A stretch of DNA of 51,337 bases, from positions 1 to 51,337 of the forward strand of contig JALXFN010000092.1 in the NCBI GenBank assembly GCA_027068975.1, read 5' to 3'. The notes below the pieces were generated by a model, which was given only the letters and a program-made list of their open reading frames with translations, did not search any database and had not been told where the DNA came from. Shown one piece after another: positions 14,515 through 24,415 of this stretch. The position numbers and the translations under genes were made by a program. Position 1 is the stretch's first letter; every line of letters begins with the position of its first letter. This DNA is from Campylobacteraceae bacterium. GTDB lineage: Bacteria; Campylobacterota; Campylobacteria; Campylobacterales; Sulfurovaceae.

Positions 14515-16545
14515 ATGACCTACCCAAAAGCAAAAAAAATCCCAAAGACCCTAACAAAGCACAACCATGAACGTATAGACAACTACTACTGGTTAAATGA
14601 GAGAGAAAATCCAGAAGTTATTGAGTACCTAAATGCTGAAAATGCTTATACAAAAGCTATGCTAGAACCTACTGAAGCTCTGCAAAAAGAACTCTTTGAT
14701 GAGATAACAGCGAAGATAGTTAAAGATGACAGCTCTGTTCCTTATGAGAGTGATGGGTATTGGTATTATGCTCGTTATGAAGATGGGAAGGACTATCCTA
14801 TCTATTGTCGTAAAAAAGAGACGCTAGAAGCTGATGAGGTGATTCTTTTAGATGTAAATGTCTTGGCTGAAGGTCATGCCTATTATGCTGTGGCTGGTTT
14901 GAGTATTAGTCCTGATAATAGAATGCTCTGTTATGGTGTGGATAATGTAAGTCGGCGTATCTACACGCTTTACTTTAAAAACCTTGAGACAGGTGAGACG
15001 CTTGAAGAGACCATAGAAAACACAACAGGTGGAGCAAGCTGGGCAAACGACAACAAGACGCTTTTCTTTACTCAAATGGAGAAAGAGACCTTACGAGCTT
15101 ATAAGATTTTTAGATATGAGTTAGGTTCAGGAAAACAGACAGAAGTTTACCATGAAAAAGATGATACTTTTGGAGTTTCAGTCTCTAAATCTAAGTCAAA
15201 AAACTACATTATGATAGAGTCGTACTCTACGCTCTCTACTGAAACACAAATTTTGTTGGCAGATGAACCCTTGGATGAGTTTAAAATGTTTGCTAAACGT
15301 GAGCGAGACTTAGAATATACCGTAGAACATAAAGATGATAAGTTTTACATAGGGACAAATTATGAAGCTAAAAACTTTAGACTCATGGTCTGTGGGTTAG
15401 AGGCTACTAGTAAGGAGAACTGGAGAGAACTCATAGCTCATAGAGAAGATGTTCTTTTAGAAGGTTTTGAGCTTTTTAATGACTATTTGGTTTTAGAAGA
15501 GAAGCAGAATGGGTTAACGCATATTCGCATTATTAATACTCAAACAGATGAGTCCTACTATTTAGACTTTGGAGAAGAGGTTTATGATGCTTATGTCTCT
15601 ACCAATCTTAATGTTGACACTCACTTGCTCTCTTATGGTTACAACTCTTTAACCACGCCTGACTCGACCATTGAGTTTAATATGCAGACAAAAGAGAAAA
15701 AGCTTTTAAAAGAGACTAAAATACTTGGTGACTTTAACAAAGATGACTATGAGAGTAAAAGGTTATGGGCAACAGCTAAAGATGGGAAGAAGATTCCTAT
15801 CTCTATTGTCTATAAAAAGAGCTTAGTTTTAGATGGCTCAAACCCTTTACTTCAGTATGCTTATGGCTCTTATGGTTACGCTACTGATGCATCATTTTCT
15901 ATTTCGCGACTCTCTTTACTAGACAGAGGTTTTGTTTATGCCATTGCCCATGTACGAGGTGGTGATGAGTTAGGACGTGCTTGGTATGAAGATGGTAAAT
16001 TACTTACAAAGATGAATACTTTTACCGACTTCATAGCCTGTTCAGAGTTTTTAATAGCAGAGGGCTATACCTCAAAAGAGAAGCTTTTTGCACAGGGTGG
16101 AAGTGCAGGGGGAATGCTTATGGGTGGTATAGTAAATATGCGTCCAGAACTCTATAAGGGAGTGGTGGCACAAGTTCCTTTTGTGGACGTGGTAACAACC
16201 ATGCTTGACGATACCATTCCTTTGACCACAGGTGAGTACGACGAGTGGGGAAACCCAAATGAGAAAGAGTACTATGGCTACATGTTGGCTTATTCGCCTT
16301 ATGACAATGTAGAGAAAAAAGCCTACCCAAACATGCTAGTAACCACAGGTTTACACGACTCACAAGTGCAGTACTGGGAACCTGCCAAATGGGTAGCAAA
16401 ACTGCGTGACTATAAAACTGATGACAATATGTTATTAATGCACATAAACATGGACACAGGACATGGTGGACCTAGTGGGCGTTTTAAGGCTTTTAAAGAA
16501 GTGGCGATGGTTTATGGGTTTATTTTGTCTTTGATAATGGAGTAA
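14515..16545 (+). CDS. ptrB: Oligopeptidase B (prolyl oligopeptidase family, S9A)
   Basis: 676 aa, the usual length. An N-terminal seven-bladed beta-propeller (about 70-400) is followed by the alpha/beta-hydrolase catalytic domain. The triad is visible as S530 (QGGSAGGMLMGG), D615 (GLHDSQVQYWEP) and H650 (TGHGGPSGR). The enzyme cleaves short peptides after Arg or Lys in the cytoplasm; there is no signal peptide. The ribosome-binding site is weak. It follows the esterase gene by 19 bp on the same strand and ends the accessory run. Confidence 0.93.
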   Translation: MTYPKAKKIPKTLTKHNHERIDNYYWLNERENPEVIEYLNAENAYTKAMLEPTEALQKELFDEITAKIVKDDSSVPYESDGYWYYARYEDGKDYPIYCRKKETLEADEVILLDVNVLAEGHAYYAVAGLSISPDNRMLCYGVDNVSRRIYTLYFKNLETGETLEETIENTTGGASWANDNKTLFFTQMEKETLRAYKIFRYELGSGKQTEVYHEKDDTFGVSVSKSKSKNYIMIESYSTLSTETQILLADEPLDEFKMFAKRERDLEYTVEHKDDKFYIGTNYEAKNFRLMVCGLEATSKENWRELIAHREDVLLEGFELFNDYLVLEEKQNGLTHIRIINTQTDESYYLDFGEEVYDAYVSTNLNVDTHLLSYGYNSLTTPDSTIEFNMQTKEKKLLKETKILGDFNKDDYESKRLWATAKDGKKIPISIVYKKSLVLDGSNPLLQYAYGSYGYATDASFSISRLSLLDRGFVYAIAHVRGGDELGRAWYEDGKLLTKMNTFTDFIACSEFLIAEGYTSKEKLFAQGGSAGGMLMGGIVNMRPELYKGVVAQVPFVDVVTTMLDDTIPLTTGEYDEWGNPNEKEYYGYMLAYSPYDNVEKKAYPNMLVTTGLHDSQVQYWEPAKWVAKLRDYKTDDNMLLMHINMDTGHGGPSGRFKAFKEVAMVYGFILSLIME

Positions 16546-16796
16546 TTGATGATAGTTTTGATTATACAACCCCACTTCATCACTTGGGCTTTTTAAGCCT
16601 ATATTAAAATCCATCAAAGAGACTGGATACACTACCGAGTTTTAACTGAAGTAGAAGCCGTAGTCGAAACAGTTAAGGTTTTAGAATAGTTACATATTAT
16701 GATTAATTTTAAGAAAAATACTTTTAAATAAAAATATATTAATTTTTTTTAAAAATAGAGAGTATACTTAATTGAAAAATTAAAGAATGGGTAATT
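16546..16796. other. Intergenic stretch with a possible gene remnant and a promoter
   Basis: 250 bp. The first part holds a weak GGCTT/AAGCC hairpin and a plus-strand open stretch of about 30 codons with no start codon, ending at a TAG near 16689. The second part is A+T-rich with a TATACT box at 16763-16768 that could drive the metalloprotease gene. No complete gene is seen. Confidence 0.45.
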
Positions 16797-18872
16797 ATGA
16801 ATAAGATGAAGTTGGTAAATTATGTATTGTTTAGTAGTCTCTTTATAGGTTGTGGAGGTGGTAGTAGTACTTTAGCTAATATCGCTCCTATAGCTATAGA
16901 TAAAACTATTACATTAAATGAAAATAGAAAGAAGAAAGTTGTACTTGAAGCAAGTGATGCAGAGGGAAATACTCTTACTTATAAAGTAGTAAAAGCTCCT
17001 TCTCATGGTACATTTAAAAATGGTATTTATATACCAACAGCTGGTTATGTAGGTACCGATAGCTTTACTTTTATAGTTAATAATGGAACTGTAGATTCTG
17101 AACCTGCAACGATTACGATTATGATTACAGCAGATTTTGATGGTGATGATATATCTGACGTAATGGATACAGATGATGATAATGATGGAGTTTTAGATAT
17201 CAATGATGTTTTTCCTTTAGATGTTACTGAAAGTGTAGATACAGATGGAGATGGAATAGGGAATAATGCCGATAGAGATGATGATAATGATGGAGTTTTA
17301 GATATCAATGATGTTTTTCCTTTAGATGTTACTGAAAGTGTAGATACAGATGGAGATGGAATAGGGAATAATGCCGATACAGATGATGGTGATGGTATTT
17401 CAGATTTGGACGAGATAGCTAATGGCAGTAATCCTCTAGTTTCAGAGTTTGTGACAATATCTGGTAAAATAGAGTATGAGCGTGTTCATGCTACGCATAA
17501 TAGTAGCTCTTCAGGATTAGATTATAATAATATTACTACAGAAACAGCCAAGCAAATTATTGTTAAAGTTATTGATAGTATGGGTAATACTATTGCAACT
17601 ACATCTACTGATGATAATGGTAACTACTCCTTTGTACAGCTTCCTAAAGAGACTCTTCTTAAAATTCGTGTGTATGCAAAGCTATTAAAATCATCAAGAT
17701 GGGATGTTAAAGTTATTGACAATACCAATGAAAATGCACAGTATGTTTTAGAAGGAGCCTTAGTAAATACAGGTACATCTAATTCTATTCGTAATCTTAA
17801 AGCTACAGCTAATGATAAAAAATCTCCACCCTTTGCCATACTCGATTCAATCTATCTTAGCATGAAAAAGGTTCTTGGTGCTGACGATTCTATTGTTTTT
17901 CCTCCACTTAATATGAACTGGACAGTAAATAACGTAGAGTCAGGAACTTACTTTGACGGAAATGACAACATTATGATTCAAGGTGACCAAAATGGTGATA
18001 GTGATGAGTATGATAACCATGTTATAATTCATGAATGGGGTCACTATTTTGAAGCTAAGTTTTCAAGAGCAGATAGTATTGGAGGTCAACATGGTTATGG
18101 AGACAGTTTAGATATTCGTTTAGCATTTGGTGAAGGTTGGGGAAATGCTTGGTCTGCTATTGCCACTGATGACCCTATCTATTTTGATACATTTCAAAGT
18201 AGTGGATGGAACATGAATATAGAAACAGCTTCTAAAAATAACCCTGGTTGGTTTTCAGAAGCTTCTGTTCAACGTATACTCTATGACCTATACGATAGTA
18301 ATGATGATGGTTTCGATACTTTAAGTTTAGGTTTTAAACCACTTTATAATGTATTTGTAGGTGCTCAAAAAACGACTCCTGCATTTACAACTATCTTCTC
18401 ATTTATAAAAGCATTAAAAGATGAAAATGTTGATGAACAAGGAGCTATAGATAGTATTGTAGGGAGTGAAAGCATTGCAACTATTACAGATATTTGGGGA
18501 ACAGGTAGAAGCAATAGAGTAAGTTCATATCCATATCATGATTTAGAAGTTGGGGGTAGTGTTAATATAACAATAAATACTAATGATGGTTTATTTAATA
18601 AATTAGGTAATCATCAATATGTTAAGTTTAATATTGCTACAGCTGGAAATTATGCTATTAGAGTTAATCAGACAAATGGAACCAACAGTGACCCTGATTT
18701 TGTTTGGTATAAAACTTCTCCATTTAGGTGGTTAAATAAGTCAGATGGTGTGCCAAATAGTGGTGTTGAAGAGACTTCTACTTATTTTGAAGATGGTAAG
18801 TATATTCTTGATATAATTGATGCAAGTAATGTCTCTAAAGCAGAATATAGTGTAACTATAACACCTCAATAA
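16797..18872 (+). CDS. Surface lipoprotein metalloprotease with Ig-like and calcium-binding repeats
   Basis: 691 aa. A lipobox (FIGC, C19) is followed by a cadherin/Ig-like domain (about 25-110), then thrombospondin type 3-like Asp-rich calcium-binding repeats (about 115-215). A carboxypeptidase-regulatory-like beta domain (about 220-310) leads to a zinc peptidase domain with HEWGH at 412-416 and a downstream Glu, E446 (FGEGWGNAWSA), as probable third ligand. The C-terminal 90 residues look like a PPC-type beta-sandwich. It is probably anchored on the outer membrane and cleaves extracellular protein. Two 35-residue units are identical at DNA level. The ribosome-binding site is weak. Peptidase family not determined. 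Confidence 0.8.
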   Translation: MNKMKLVNYVLFSSLFIGCGGGSSTLANIAPIAIDKTITLNENRKKKVVLEASDAEGNTLTYKVVKAPSHGTFKNGIYIPTAGYVGTDSFTFIVNNGTVDSEPATITIMITADFDGDDISDVMDTDDDNDGVLDINDVFPLDVTESVDTDGDGIGNNADRDDDNDGVLDINDVFPLDVTESVDTDGDGIGNNADTDDGDGISDLDEIANGSNPLVSEFVTISGKIEYERVHATHNSSSSGLDYNNITTETAKQIIVKVIDSMGNTIATTSTDDNGNYSFVQLPKETLLKIRVYAKLLKSSRWDVKVIDNTNENAQYVLEGALVNTGTSNSIRNLKATANDKKSPPFAILDSIYLSMKKVLGADDSIVFPPLNMNWTVNNVESGTYFDGNDNIMIQGDQNGDSDEYDNHVIIHEWGHYFEAKFSRADSIGGQHGYGDSLDIRLAFGEGWGNAWSAIATDDPIYFDTFQSSGWNMNIETASKNNPGWFSEASVQRILYDLYDSNDDGFDTLSLGFKPLYNVFVGAQKTTPAFTTIFSFIKALKDENVDEQGAIDSIVGSESIATITDIWGTGRSNRVSSYPYHDLEVGGSVNITINTNDGLFNKLGNHQYVKFNIATAGNYAIRVNQTNGTNSDPDFVWYKTSPFRWLNKSDGVPNSGVEETSTYFEDGKYILDIIDASNVSKAEYSVTITPQ
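17171..17379 (+). repeat. Perfect tandem duplication, 104 bp identical, 105-bp period
   Basis: Bases 17171-17274 and 17276-17379 are identical, separated by one base. The unit encodes 35 residues of Asp-rich calcium-binding repeat (DDDNDGVLDINDVFPLDV and on). Perfect identity points to recent duplication or continuing slippage; the period keeps the frame. Confidence 0.95.
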
Positions 18873-18884
18873 GTTTAAAAAATG

Positions 18885-18911
18885 AGAGCTTAACGTAAAG
18901 CGTTAAGCTCT
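18885..18911. terminator. Hairpin shared by two convergent genes
   Basis: An 11-bp stem (AGAGCTTAACG / CGTTAAGCTCT) with a 5-nt loop lies 12 bp after the metalloprotease stop and includes the last codons of the convergent gene. Probably a bidirectional terminator, although the T-runs are short. Confidence 0.55.
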
Positions 18912-19177
18912 TCATGAATTTTATCCAAATTTTCTCTCTCTGCTTTTAGTTTTTCCAATCTCAATCTCTCTCTCTTTGATGCAAAATAGAATGCTCCAAG
19001 CATACCAATATAAGCCAAAATAGAGATAATAAGAGAGCTTATTTCTATAAATTTAACAGAAGTATTTATATTTATATCTTGTAAAGTCTTATTCATAAAA
19101 TCTGGAAAAAAGGTACTACCTAAACAGATAGAGATAGCAAGAGTAAATAGTAATGAAAAAAAAGTTCTAAAGTTCAT
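18890..19177 (-). CDS. Small membrane protein with a C-terminal coiled coil
   Basis: 95 aa. Two hydrophobic segments (about 4-23 and 45-66) are followed by a charged helix (SKRERLRLEKLKAERENLDK) likely to form a cytoplasmic coiled coil. No family is recognisable. It lies upstream of nothing on its own strand and converges on the metalloprotease gene, sharing its terminator hairpin. recO is divergently unrelated, 57 bp upstream on the same strand, and could be co-transcribed. Confidence 0.55.
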   Translation of the reverse strand: MNFRTFFSLLFTLAISICLGSTFFPDFMNKTLQDININTSVKFIEISSLIISILAYIGMLGAFYFASKRERLRLEKLKAERENLDKIHEELNALR

Positions 19178-19234
19178 GGTTTGTCCATATTAATATGATT
19201 TTTTTAGTAAAATAACATACTATAACAAAAAAAG

Positions 19235-19852
19235 TTAAAAGCCTTTTAAAACTGTGTTATATAAGGTGTTAATCTCTTTATCTTCTATATGTATTGTACT
19301 TTTTGTGTTGAAAAGTTTAAAAATTGACTTTTTATTTAGGGGTGCTGCATAGATACAGTGTGGATGTGTAGGTAAAAAAGCACGCATAAGTCCTACCTCA
19401 TCATCTAGTACCTCTTCACAAACATGACAAAAGCCGTTATCATAAAGTCTTCCCTCATGCTCAAGAAGTTCCATATATGCCTCTATAACCAAACGTTTTG
19501 GATTTTGTTTCTCCCATCGGTTTGCAATTTGCAAGAGTAAATTAAAATAGAAACTATCTATTTCAGTGGTCTCTTTCAAGTGTGGTTCAAAAAGTTTGAT
19601 AAAATTTTGCCAAACTAAAAGGTGATTTGCTGAGAAAATCCAAGGAAAAGAGAGTTGAGAGAGGCTACGCATTTGGGGCATAAAATTGTTTTGAGACTCT
19701 TTCTCTTCAAAATCCACTAAATTACCTATTTGTAAAATGGAGTGTCTTGCTCCAAAGAATCTCCAGTAGCTTTTAACAGAATTATTGGTAAGAACGGTAA
19801 CAACTATATCTTCATTTTTTGCTTTTCTTATGTTAATTATGAAACCACGCAT
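19235..19852 (-). CDS. recO: DNA repair protein RecO, epsilonproteobacterial type
   Basis: 205 aa, the short RecO typical of Campylobacterota. The N-terminal OB-fold region (MRGFIINIRKAKNEDIVVTVLT) is recognisable, as is the helical middle part. Two cysteines (CHVCEE, about residues 142-145) remain from the zinc site of longer RecO proteins. RecO loads RecA with RecR on SSB-coated single-stranded DNA. AGGTAGAGGA lies before the ATG. The gene is divergent from gltB, with about 95 bp between them. Confidence 0.8.
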   Translation of the reverse strand: MRGFIINIRKAKNEDIVVTVLTNNSVKSYWRFFGARHSILQIGNLVDFEEKESQNNFMPQMRSLSQLSFPWIFSANHLLVWQNFIKLFEPHLKETTEIDSFYFNLLLQIANRWEKQNPKRLVIEAYMELLEHEGRLYDNGFCHVCEEVLDDEVGLMRAFLPTHPHCIYAAPLNKKSIFKLFNTKSTIHIEDKEINTLYNTVLKGF

Positions 19853-19882
19853 TCCTCTACCTAATCTTAAACTTTTTTTAGA

Positions 19883-19888
19883 TATTAT
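19883..19888 (+). promoter_or_regulatory. Possible -10 box of gltB (TATTAT)
   Basis: GATATTATCG follows a T-run in the recO-gltB spacer, about 60 bp before gltB. It is one base off the TATAAT consensus. Confidence 0.4.
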
Positions 19889-19948
19889 CGACCCAATTTG
19901 GGGGGAATATTTTAGTAACCCTAACAGATATTAATTAAAGGTTGGCTT

Positions 19949-22900
19949 ATGCAAGATCTCTTTACGTCGTTTAAAGATAACTGTGGTTTTGGTCTATTGG
20001 CATCAATTGACAACAAACCCACTCATAAAAATTTGGAAGATGCTATTACTTCACTAGAGAGAATGATGCACAGAGGTGCAGTCGCAGCAGATGGTAAAAG
20101 TGGAGATGGTTCAGGTCTTCTTTTATCAATTCCAAAATCTTTTATGGCACAAGAAGCAAAAAAACAGAATGTTGAGCTTCCAGAACAGTATGCAATTGCT
20201 ATGGTTTTTAATAAGGATGAGAAAGATTTTGAACTGTTTGACAAATATTGTGATGCGAATGATTTGAGAATAATTATGAAGAGAGAAGTGCCTGTAAATA
20301 CAGATGCTCTTGGAGAGTATGCTCTGAAGCTTTTACCAAAAATTACACAAGTATTTGTTACACCAAACTCTATTATGTCGTATAAAAGATTTGATGCCAT
20401 GGTCTACTTAACACGTAAAGAGATAGAACATGCATCAAAAGGGAGTGACCTTTATATAACCTCTTTTTCTAGTTCCACGCTCTCCTATAAGGGCTTGGTA
20501 ATGCCCACACATATTAAAGAGTTCTATATAGATTTACAAGATGAAGCTTTTCAGATTTCATTTGCACTCTTTCACCAACGATTCTCTACCAACACACTTC
20601 CAGAGTGGAGATTGGCTCAACCATTTAGAGTGATTGCTCATAACGGTGAGATAAACTCTGTAACGGCTAACCGATTTAATGTTGCCATTAAAACAGGCTC
20701 TTTAAAATCAGATGTCTTTTCAGATGAAGAGTTAAAAAGAATTTCAGCAATTATTCAAGACAACATGAGTGATTCTGCCAGTCTTGATAACTTTTTAGAG
20801 TTTTTACATGCCAATGGTATGGACTTTTTTAAGTCTGCTAGAGCACTGCTTCCTGCACCATGGCATAATGCCCAAAATATGGATGCCGAACTAAAAGCAT
20901 TTTATGAGTTTACAAGTGCATGTTATGAGCCTTGGGATGGTCCAGCTGCTGTGAGTATGACCAATGGTAGATTTATTGGTTGTGTGATTGATAGAAATGG
21001 ACTTAGACCTTCGAAATATATTATTACAAAAGACAATAGATTATTAATCTCTTCTGAGTATGGTGTACTTAAAATACCTGATGAAGATATTGTAGAGAGA
21101 GGCAAGTTAAACTCTGGTGAGATGATGGGACTTGACCTTAAAACAGGTGAAATACTTAAAAACGAAGATATTAATGATTACATTAAAACGGGTACACCAT
21201 ATTTTAAATGGCTTAATAAACATATGACCTATCTTCAAGAGTATGAGTTTAATGGTGAACTAGATACTGTAAATAGTCGAGAGATGGAGGCTAAACAGCG
21301 TTACTTTAACTATACACTGGAGCTTATGAGAGAAGTTATTCGCCCTATGATACAAGAGGGTAAAGAGACTACAGCAGCGATGGGAGATGACACACCGTTA
21401 GCAGCTTTCTCTAATGAGCAGAGAAACTTTACTGATTTCTTTAGACAAAAATTTGCACAAGTAACGAACCCTCCTATTGACCCAATTCGAGAGAAATCAG
21501 TAATGAGTTTAAATACTGGTTTTGGACCAATTACGAATGTACTTGAAGAGTGTGAAAATAATGCTAAACGTATAAAAACAACACTGCCTATTATGTCTGA
21601 GCAGCGTCTTAAGTTACTTTTAGCGTTCGGTGATGAGTCTAATCCTAAATATAACGAGAGATATAAAGCTAAAAATTACAGTACTGTTTTTGAATCTGAT
21701 TTAGAGAACTCTCTTAAAAAATTAGTCGATACTATAGTTCATGATGTTAGAGAGAATGGCATAAGAACCATTACACTTGATGATAGAGATATTAGTGAAC
21801 ATACAAAAGTTATTCCTATGTTAATGGTGATTGGTCGTCTAAATCAAGAGTTGGTGAATACTCAATTACGACATTTAACCAACATTATCCCTATTACTGG
21901 TGAGATGTTTGACCCTCATTCAGCTGCTCTGATGTTAGGTTATGGTGCAACAGCCATCCATCCATACCTCTTTTTCTATACTATTACAGAGTTGCTTGAA
22001 GAGGGTGAAGATGTAGAGGCAGCACTTAAGAAAGCAAGAAGAGCAATTGGTGCTGGTATTCTTAAAATTATGTCAAAAATGGGTATCTCTACTTTAGCAA
22101 GTTATAGACACTCCAAACTCTTTGATATCCTTGGACTTAGTGATAAAATTGTAGCTGACTGTTTTGCTGGTTCTCAAGCTTTCCTATCTGGACTCTGTTA
22201 TGCCGATATAGAAGAGAGATTAAACTCTAATCATACAAGGGCATTTACAGATGCTTTTGAGGGCAAGTCAAAAGCACTCTATAAAGGTGGTTTTTATAAG
22301 TACAAAAGTGGAGAAGAGTTTCATGACTTCTCTCGTGCCACTATTGTAGCTATTCAAGCTTCTGCTGACAGTGGTGAAAAAAGTGAGTATGAAAAGTTAA
22401 AAGTTTTAGTTGATAAAAGAGATAAGAAGTTTATTCGTGATTTCTTTGAGCTTACAAGTGATAGAGAGGCTATTTCAGTTGATGAGGTTGAACCTAAAGA
22501 GCGTATTTTTAAAAGATTCTCATCGGCTGCTATGTCTATGGGGTCTATTTCACAAGAGGCACATGAGACCTTGGCGATGGCTATGAATCGTATAGGTGCT
22601 AAGTCAAACTCAGGTGAGGGTGGAGAAGACAAACGAAGACTTCATGACCCAGAGTTGAACTCAAAAATAAAACAGATAGCATCTGGACGATTTGGGGTTA
22701 CACCTGAGTACTTACGTTCGGCTGAAGAGATTCAGATTAAAGTAGCACAAGGTGCAAAACCAGGTGAGGGTGGACAGCTTCCAGGAGCGAAGGTTACACC
22801 ACTAATTGCAGAATTACGATATACCAAACCTGGGGTAACACTTATCTCCCCTCCACCTCACCATGATATCTACTCCATTGAGGATTTGGCACAGCTTATT

Positions 22901-24352
22901 TTTGATATGAAGCAAGTTAATCCAAAAGCCAAAGTTGCTGTTAAATTGGTATCTACAGCAGGTGTTGGAACCATTGCAGCTGGTGTGGCAAAATGTTATG
23001 CCGATAAAATTATTATCTCTGGTGCCGATGGTGGAACAGGGGCCGCACCTATAGGGTCTATTCGATTTACAGGTAACCCTTGGGAGCTTGGACTGATAGA
23101 AGCTCACAACGCACTAAAAGCAAATGGGCTACGAGAAAAAGTTACTATAGAGACTGATGGAGGATTAAAAACAGGTTTAGATGTTGTAAAAGCTGCAATA
23201 TTTGGGGCAGAAGAGTATGCTTTTGGTACAGCTGCTTTGGTCGTTGTTGGTTGTAGAATGTTCCGTGTTTGTCACCTTAATACTTGTAATGTTGGTGTTG
23301 CAACTCAAGACCCAAAACTTAGAGCAAAATTCTCAGGTAATGTTGAAAAAGTTGTTAACTACTTTACTCTACTTGCAGAAGATGTTCGTGAAATTCTTGC
23401 TTCTCTTGGTTATAAATCACTTGAAGAGATTATTGGTAAAAACCATCTCTTAAAAGTTATTGATGATGAGTTTGCTAAGAAATTCTCATTAGAGAAGTTG
23501 CTCCATAAACTCGATGGTATAGATACTTGTCAAGAGCCATTTAATGAACCATATGATAAAAATGAGTTTGAAAAAGAGTTGGTAGAGAAGCTAATGCCGA
23601 CCATTAAAGACCCTTCATCTCCTATTACTTTAGATTTAGAGATAGATAACTTAAAAAGAAGTTTTGCTACTAGAATTTCAGGTGAAATTGCTAATCTCTA
23701 TGGAGATAAAGGTCTACCAAGAGATACGATTAATTTGAATTTAACAGGTAAAGCAGGACAATCACTTGGAACTCTCCTTGTAGAGGGTATTAACATTAAA
23801 CTGGTTGGTGCAGGAAATGACTATGTAGGTAAAGGAATGAGTGGTGGGTCTATCTCTATTACCTCACCCCTTCAAAATGCTTCATTGGCAGGAAACACTT
23901 GTCTCTATGGTGCAACAGGTGGGCGACTCTATGTTACAGGTTCAGTGGGTGAAAGATTTGCTGTTCGTAACTCTGGAGCAAATGCAGTAGTAGAAGGTAC
24001 AGGTGACCATCCTTGTGAGTACATGACAGGTGGTACGGTACTTATTCTTGGGAAAACAGGTTCTAATTTTGGTGCTGGTATGACAGGTGGATTGGCATTT
24101 ATTTACGATGAGACCAATGAGTTCTTCGAAAAAGTAAATAGAGAGTTGGTTGAAGCTGTTAGAATAGATACTGACGATAGAGACCAAGAGATGTTTATGA
24201 TGAAGAGACTATTACAAAACTATTATAATGAGACTAAGAGTGCAAAAGCTAAAATGATTTTAGATAACTTTAGAATAGAAATTTCTAAGTTTTGGATGGT
24301 TGCTCCTAAAAATATGGAAGCTACGTTAATTGTAGAGAAGAAAGGTGAGTAG
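19949..24352 (+). CDS. gltB: Glutamate synthase large subunit
   Basis: 1467 aa, full length. After an 11-residue propeptide, C12 (NCGFGLLAS) is the nucleophile of the N-terminal glutaminase domain (to about 400). The central and FMN domains follow, with GEGGEDKRR and the [3Fe-4S] cysteines C1102, C1108 and C1113 (CRMFRVCHLNTC). The glycine-rich beta-helix GXGXG domain ends the protein. It makes two glutamates from glutamine and 2-oxoglutarate, with ammonia channelled between sites. The small subunit gltD is not next to it, so it must lie elsewhere. AAAGG lies 8 bp before the ATG. Confidence 0.97.
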   Translation: MQDLFTSFKDNCGFGLLASIDNKPTHKNLEDAITSLERMMHRGAVAADGKSGDGSGLLLSIPKSFMAQEAKKQNVELPEQYAIAMVFNKDEKDFELFDKYCDANDLRIIMKREVPVNTDALGEYALKLLPKITQVFVTPNSIMSYKRFDAMVYLTRKEIEHASKGSDLYITSFSSSTLSYKGLVMPTHIKEFYIDLQDEAFQISFALFHQRFSTNTLPEWRLAQPFRVIAHNGEINSVTANRFNVAIKTGSLKSDVFSDEELKRISAIIQDNMSDSASLDNFLEFLHANGMDFFKSARALLPAPWHNAQNMDAELKAFYEFTSACYEPWDGPAAVSMTNGRFIGCVIDRNGLRPSKYIITKDNRLLISSEYGVLKIPDEDIVERGKLNSGEMMGLDLKTGEILKNEDINDYIKTGTPYFKWLNKHMTYLQEYEFNGELDTVNSREMEAKQRYFNYTLELMREVIRPMIQEGKETTAAMGDDTPLAAFSNEQRNFTDFFRQKFAQVTNPPIDPIREKSVMSLNTGFGPITNVLEECENNAKRIKTTLPIMSEQRLKLLLAFGDESNPKYNERYKAKNYSTVFESDLENSLKKLVDTIVHDVRENGIRTITLDDRDISEHTKVIPMLMVIGRLNQELVNTQLRHLTNIIPITGEMFDPHSAALMLGYGATAIHPYLFFYTITELLEEGEDVEAALKKARRAIGAGILKIMSKMGISTLASYRHSKLFDILGLSDKIVADCFAGSQAFLSGLCYADIEERLNSNHTRAFTDAFEGKSKALYKGGFYKYKSGEEFHDFSRATIVAIQASADSGEKSEYEKLKVLVDKRDKKFIRDFFELTSDREAISVDEVEPKERIFKRFSSAAMSMGSISQEAHETLAMAMNRIGAKSNSGEGGEDKRRLHDPELNSKIKQIASGRFGVTPEYLRSAEEIQIKVAQGAKPGEGGQLPGAKVTPLIAELRYTKPGVTLISPPPHHDIYSIEDLAQLIFDMKQVNPKAKVAVKLVSTAGVGTIAAGVAKCYADKIIISGADGGTGAAPIGSIRFTGNPWELGLIEAHNALKANGLREKVTIETDGGLKTGLDVVKAAIFGAEEYAFGTAALVVVGCRMFRVCHLNTCNVGVATQDPKLRAKFSGNVEKVVNYFTLLAEDVREILASLGYKSLEEIIGKNHLLKVIDDEFAKKFSLEKLLHKLDGIDTCQEPFNEPYDKNEFEKELVEKLMPTIKDPSSPITLDLEIDNLKRSFATRISGEIANLYGDKGLPRDTINLNLTGKAGQSLGTLLVEGINIKLVGAGNDYVGKGMSGGSISITSPLQNASLAGNTCLYGATGGRLYVTGSVGERFAVRNSGANAVVEGTGDHPCEYMTGGTVLILGKTGSNFGAGMTGGLAFIYDETNEFFEKVNRELVEAVRIDTDDRDQEMFMMKRLLQNYYNETKSAKAKMILDNFRIEISKFWMVAPKNMEATLIVEKKGE

Positions 24353-24380
24353 TTTTACTCTTTCTTGATAACGGTTATGG

Positions 24381-24386
24381 TATAAT
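24381..24386 (+). promoter_or_regulatory. Extended -10 promoter of the accD operon
   Basis: TGGTATAAT lies about 30 bp before accD in the 63-bp gap after gltB. Confidence 0.55.
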
Positions 24387-24415
24387 TTCGGCAATATAAA
24401 AATGGAGCATCTAAT

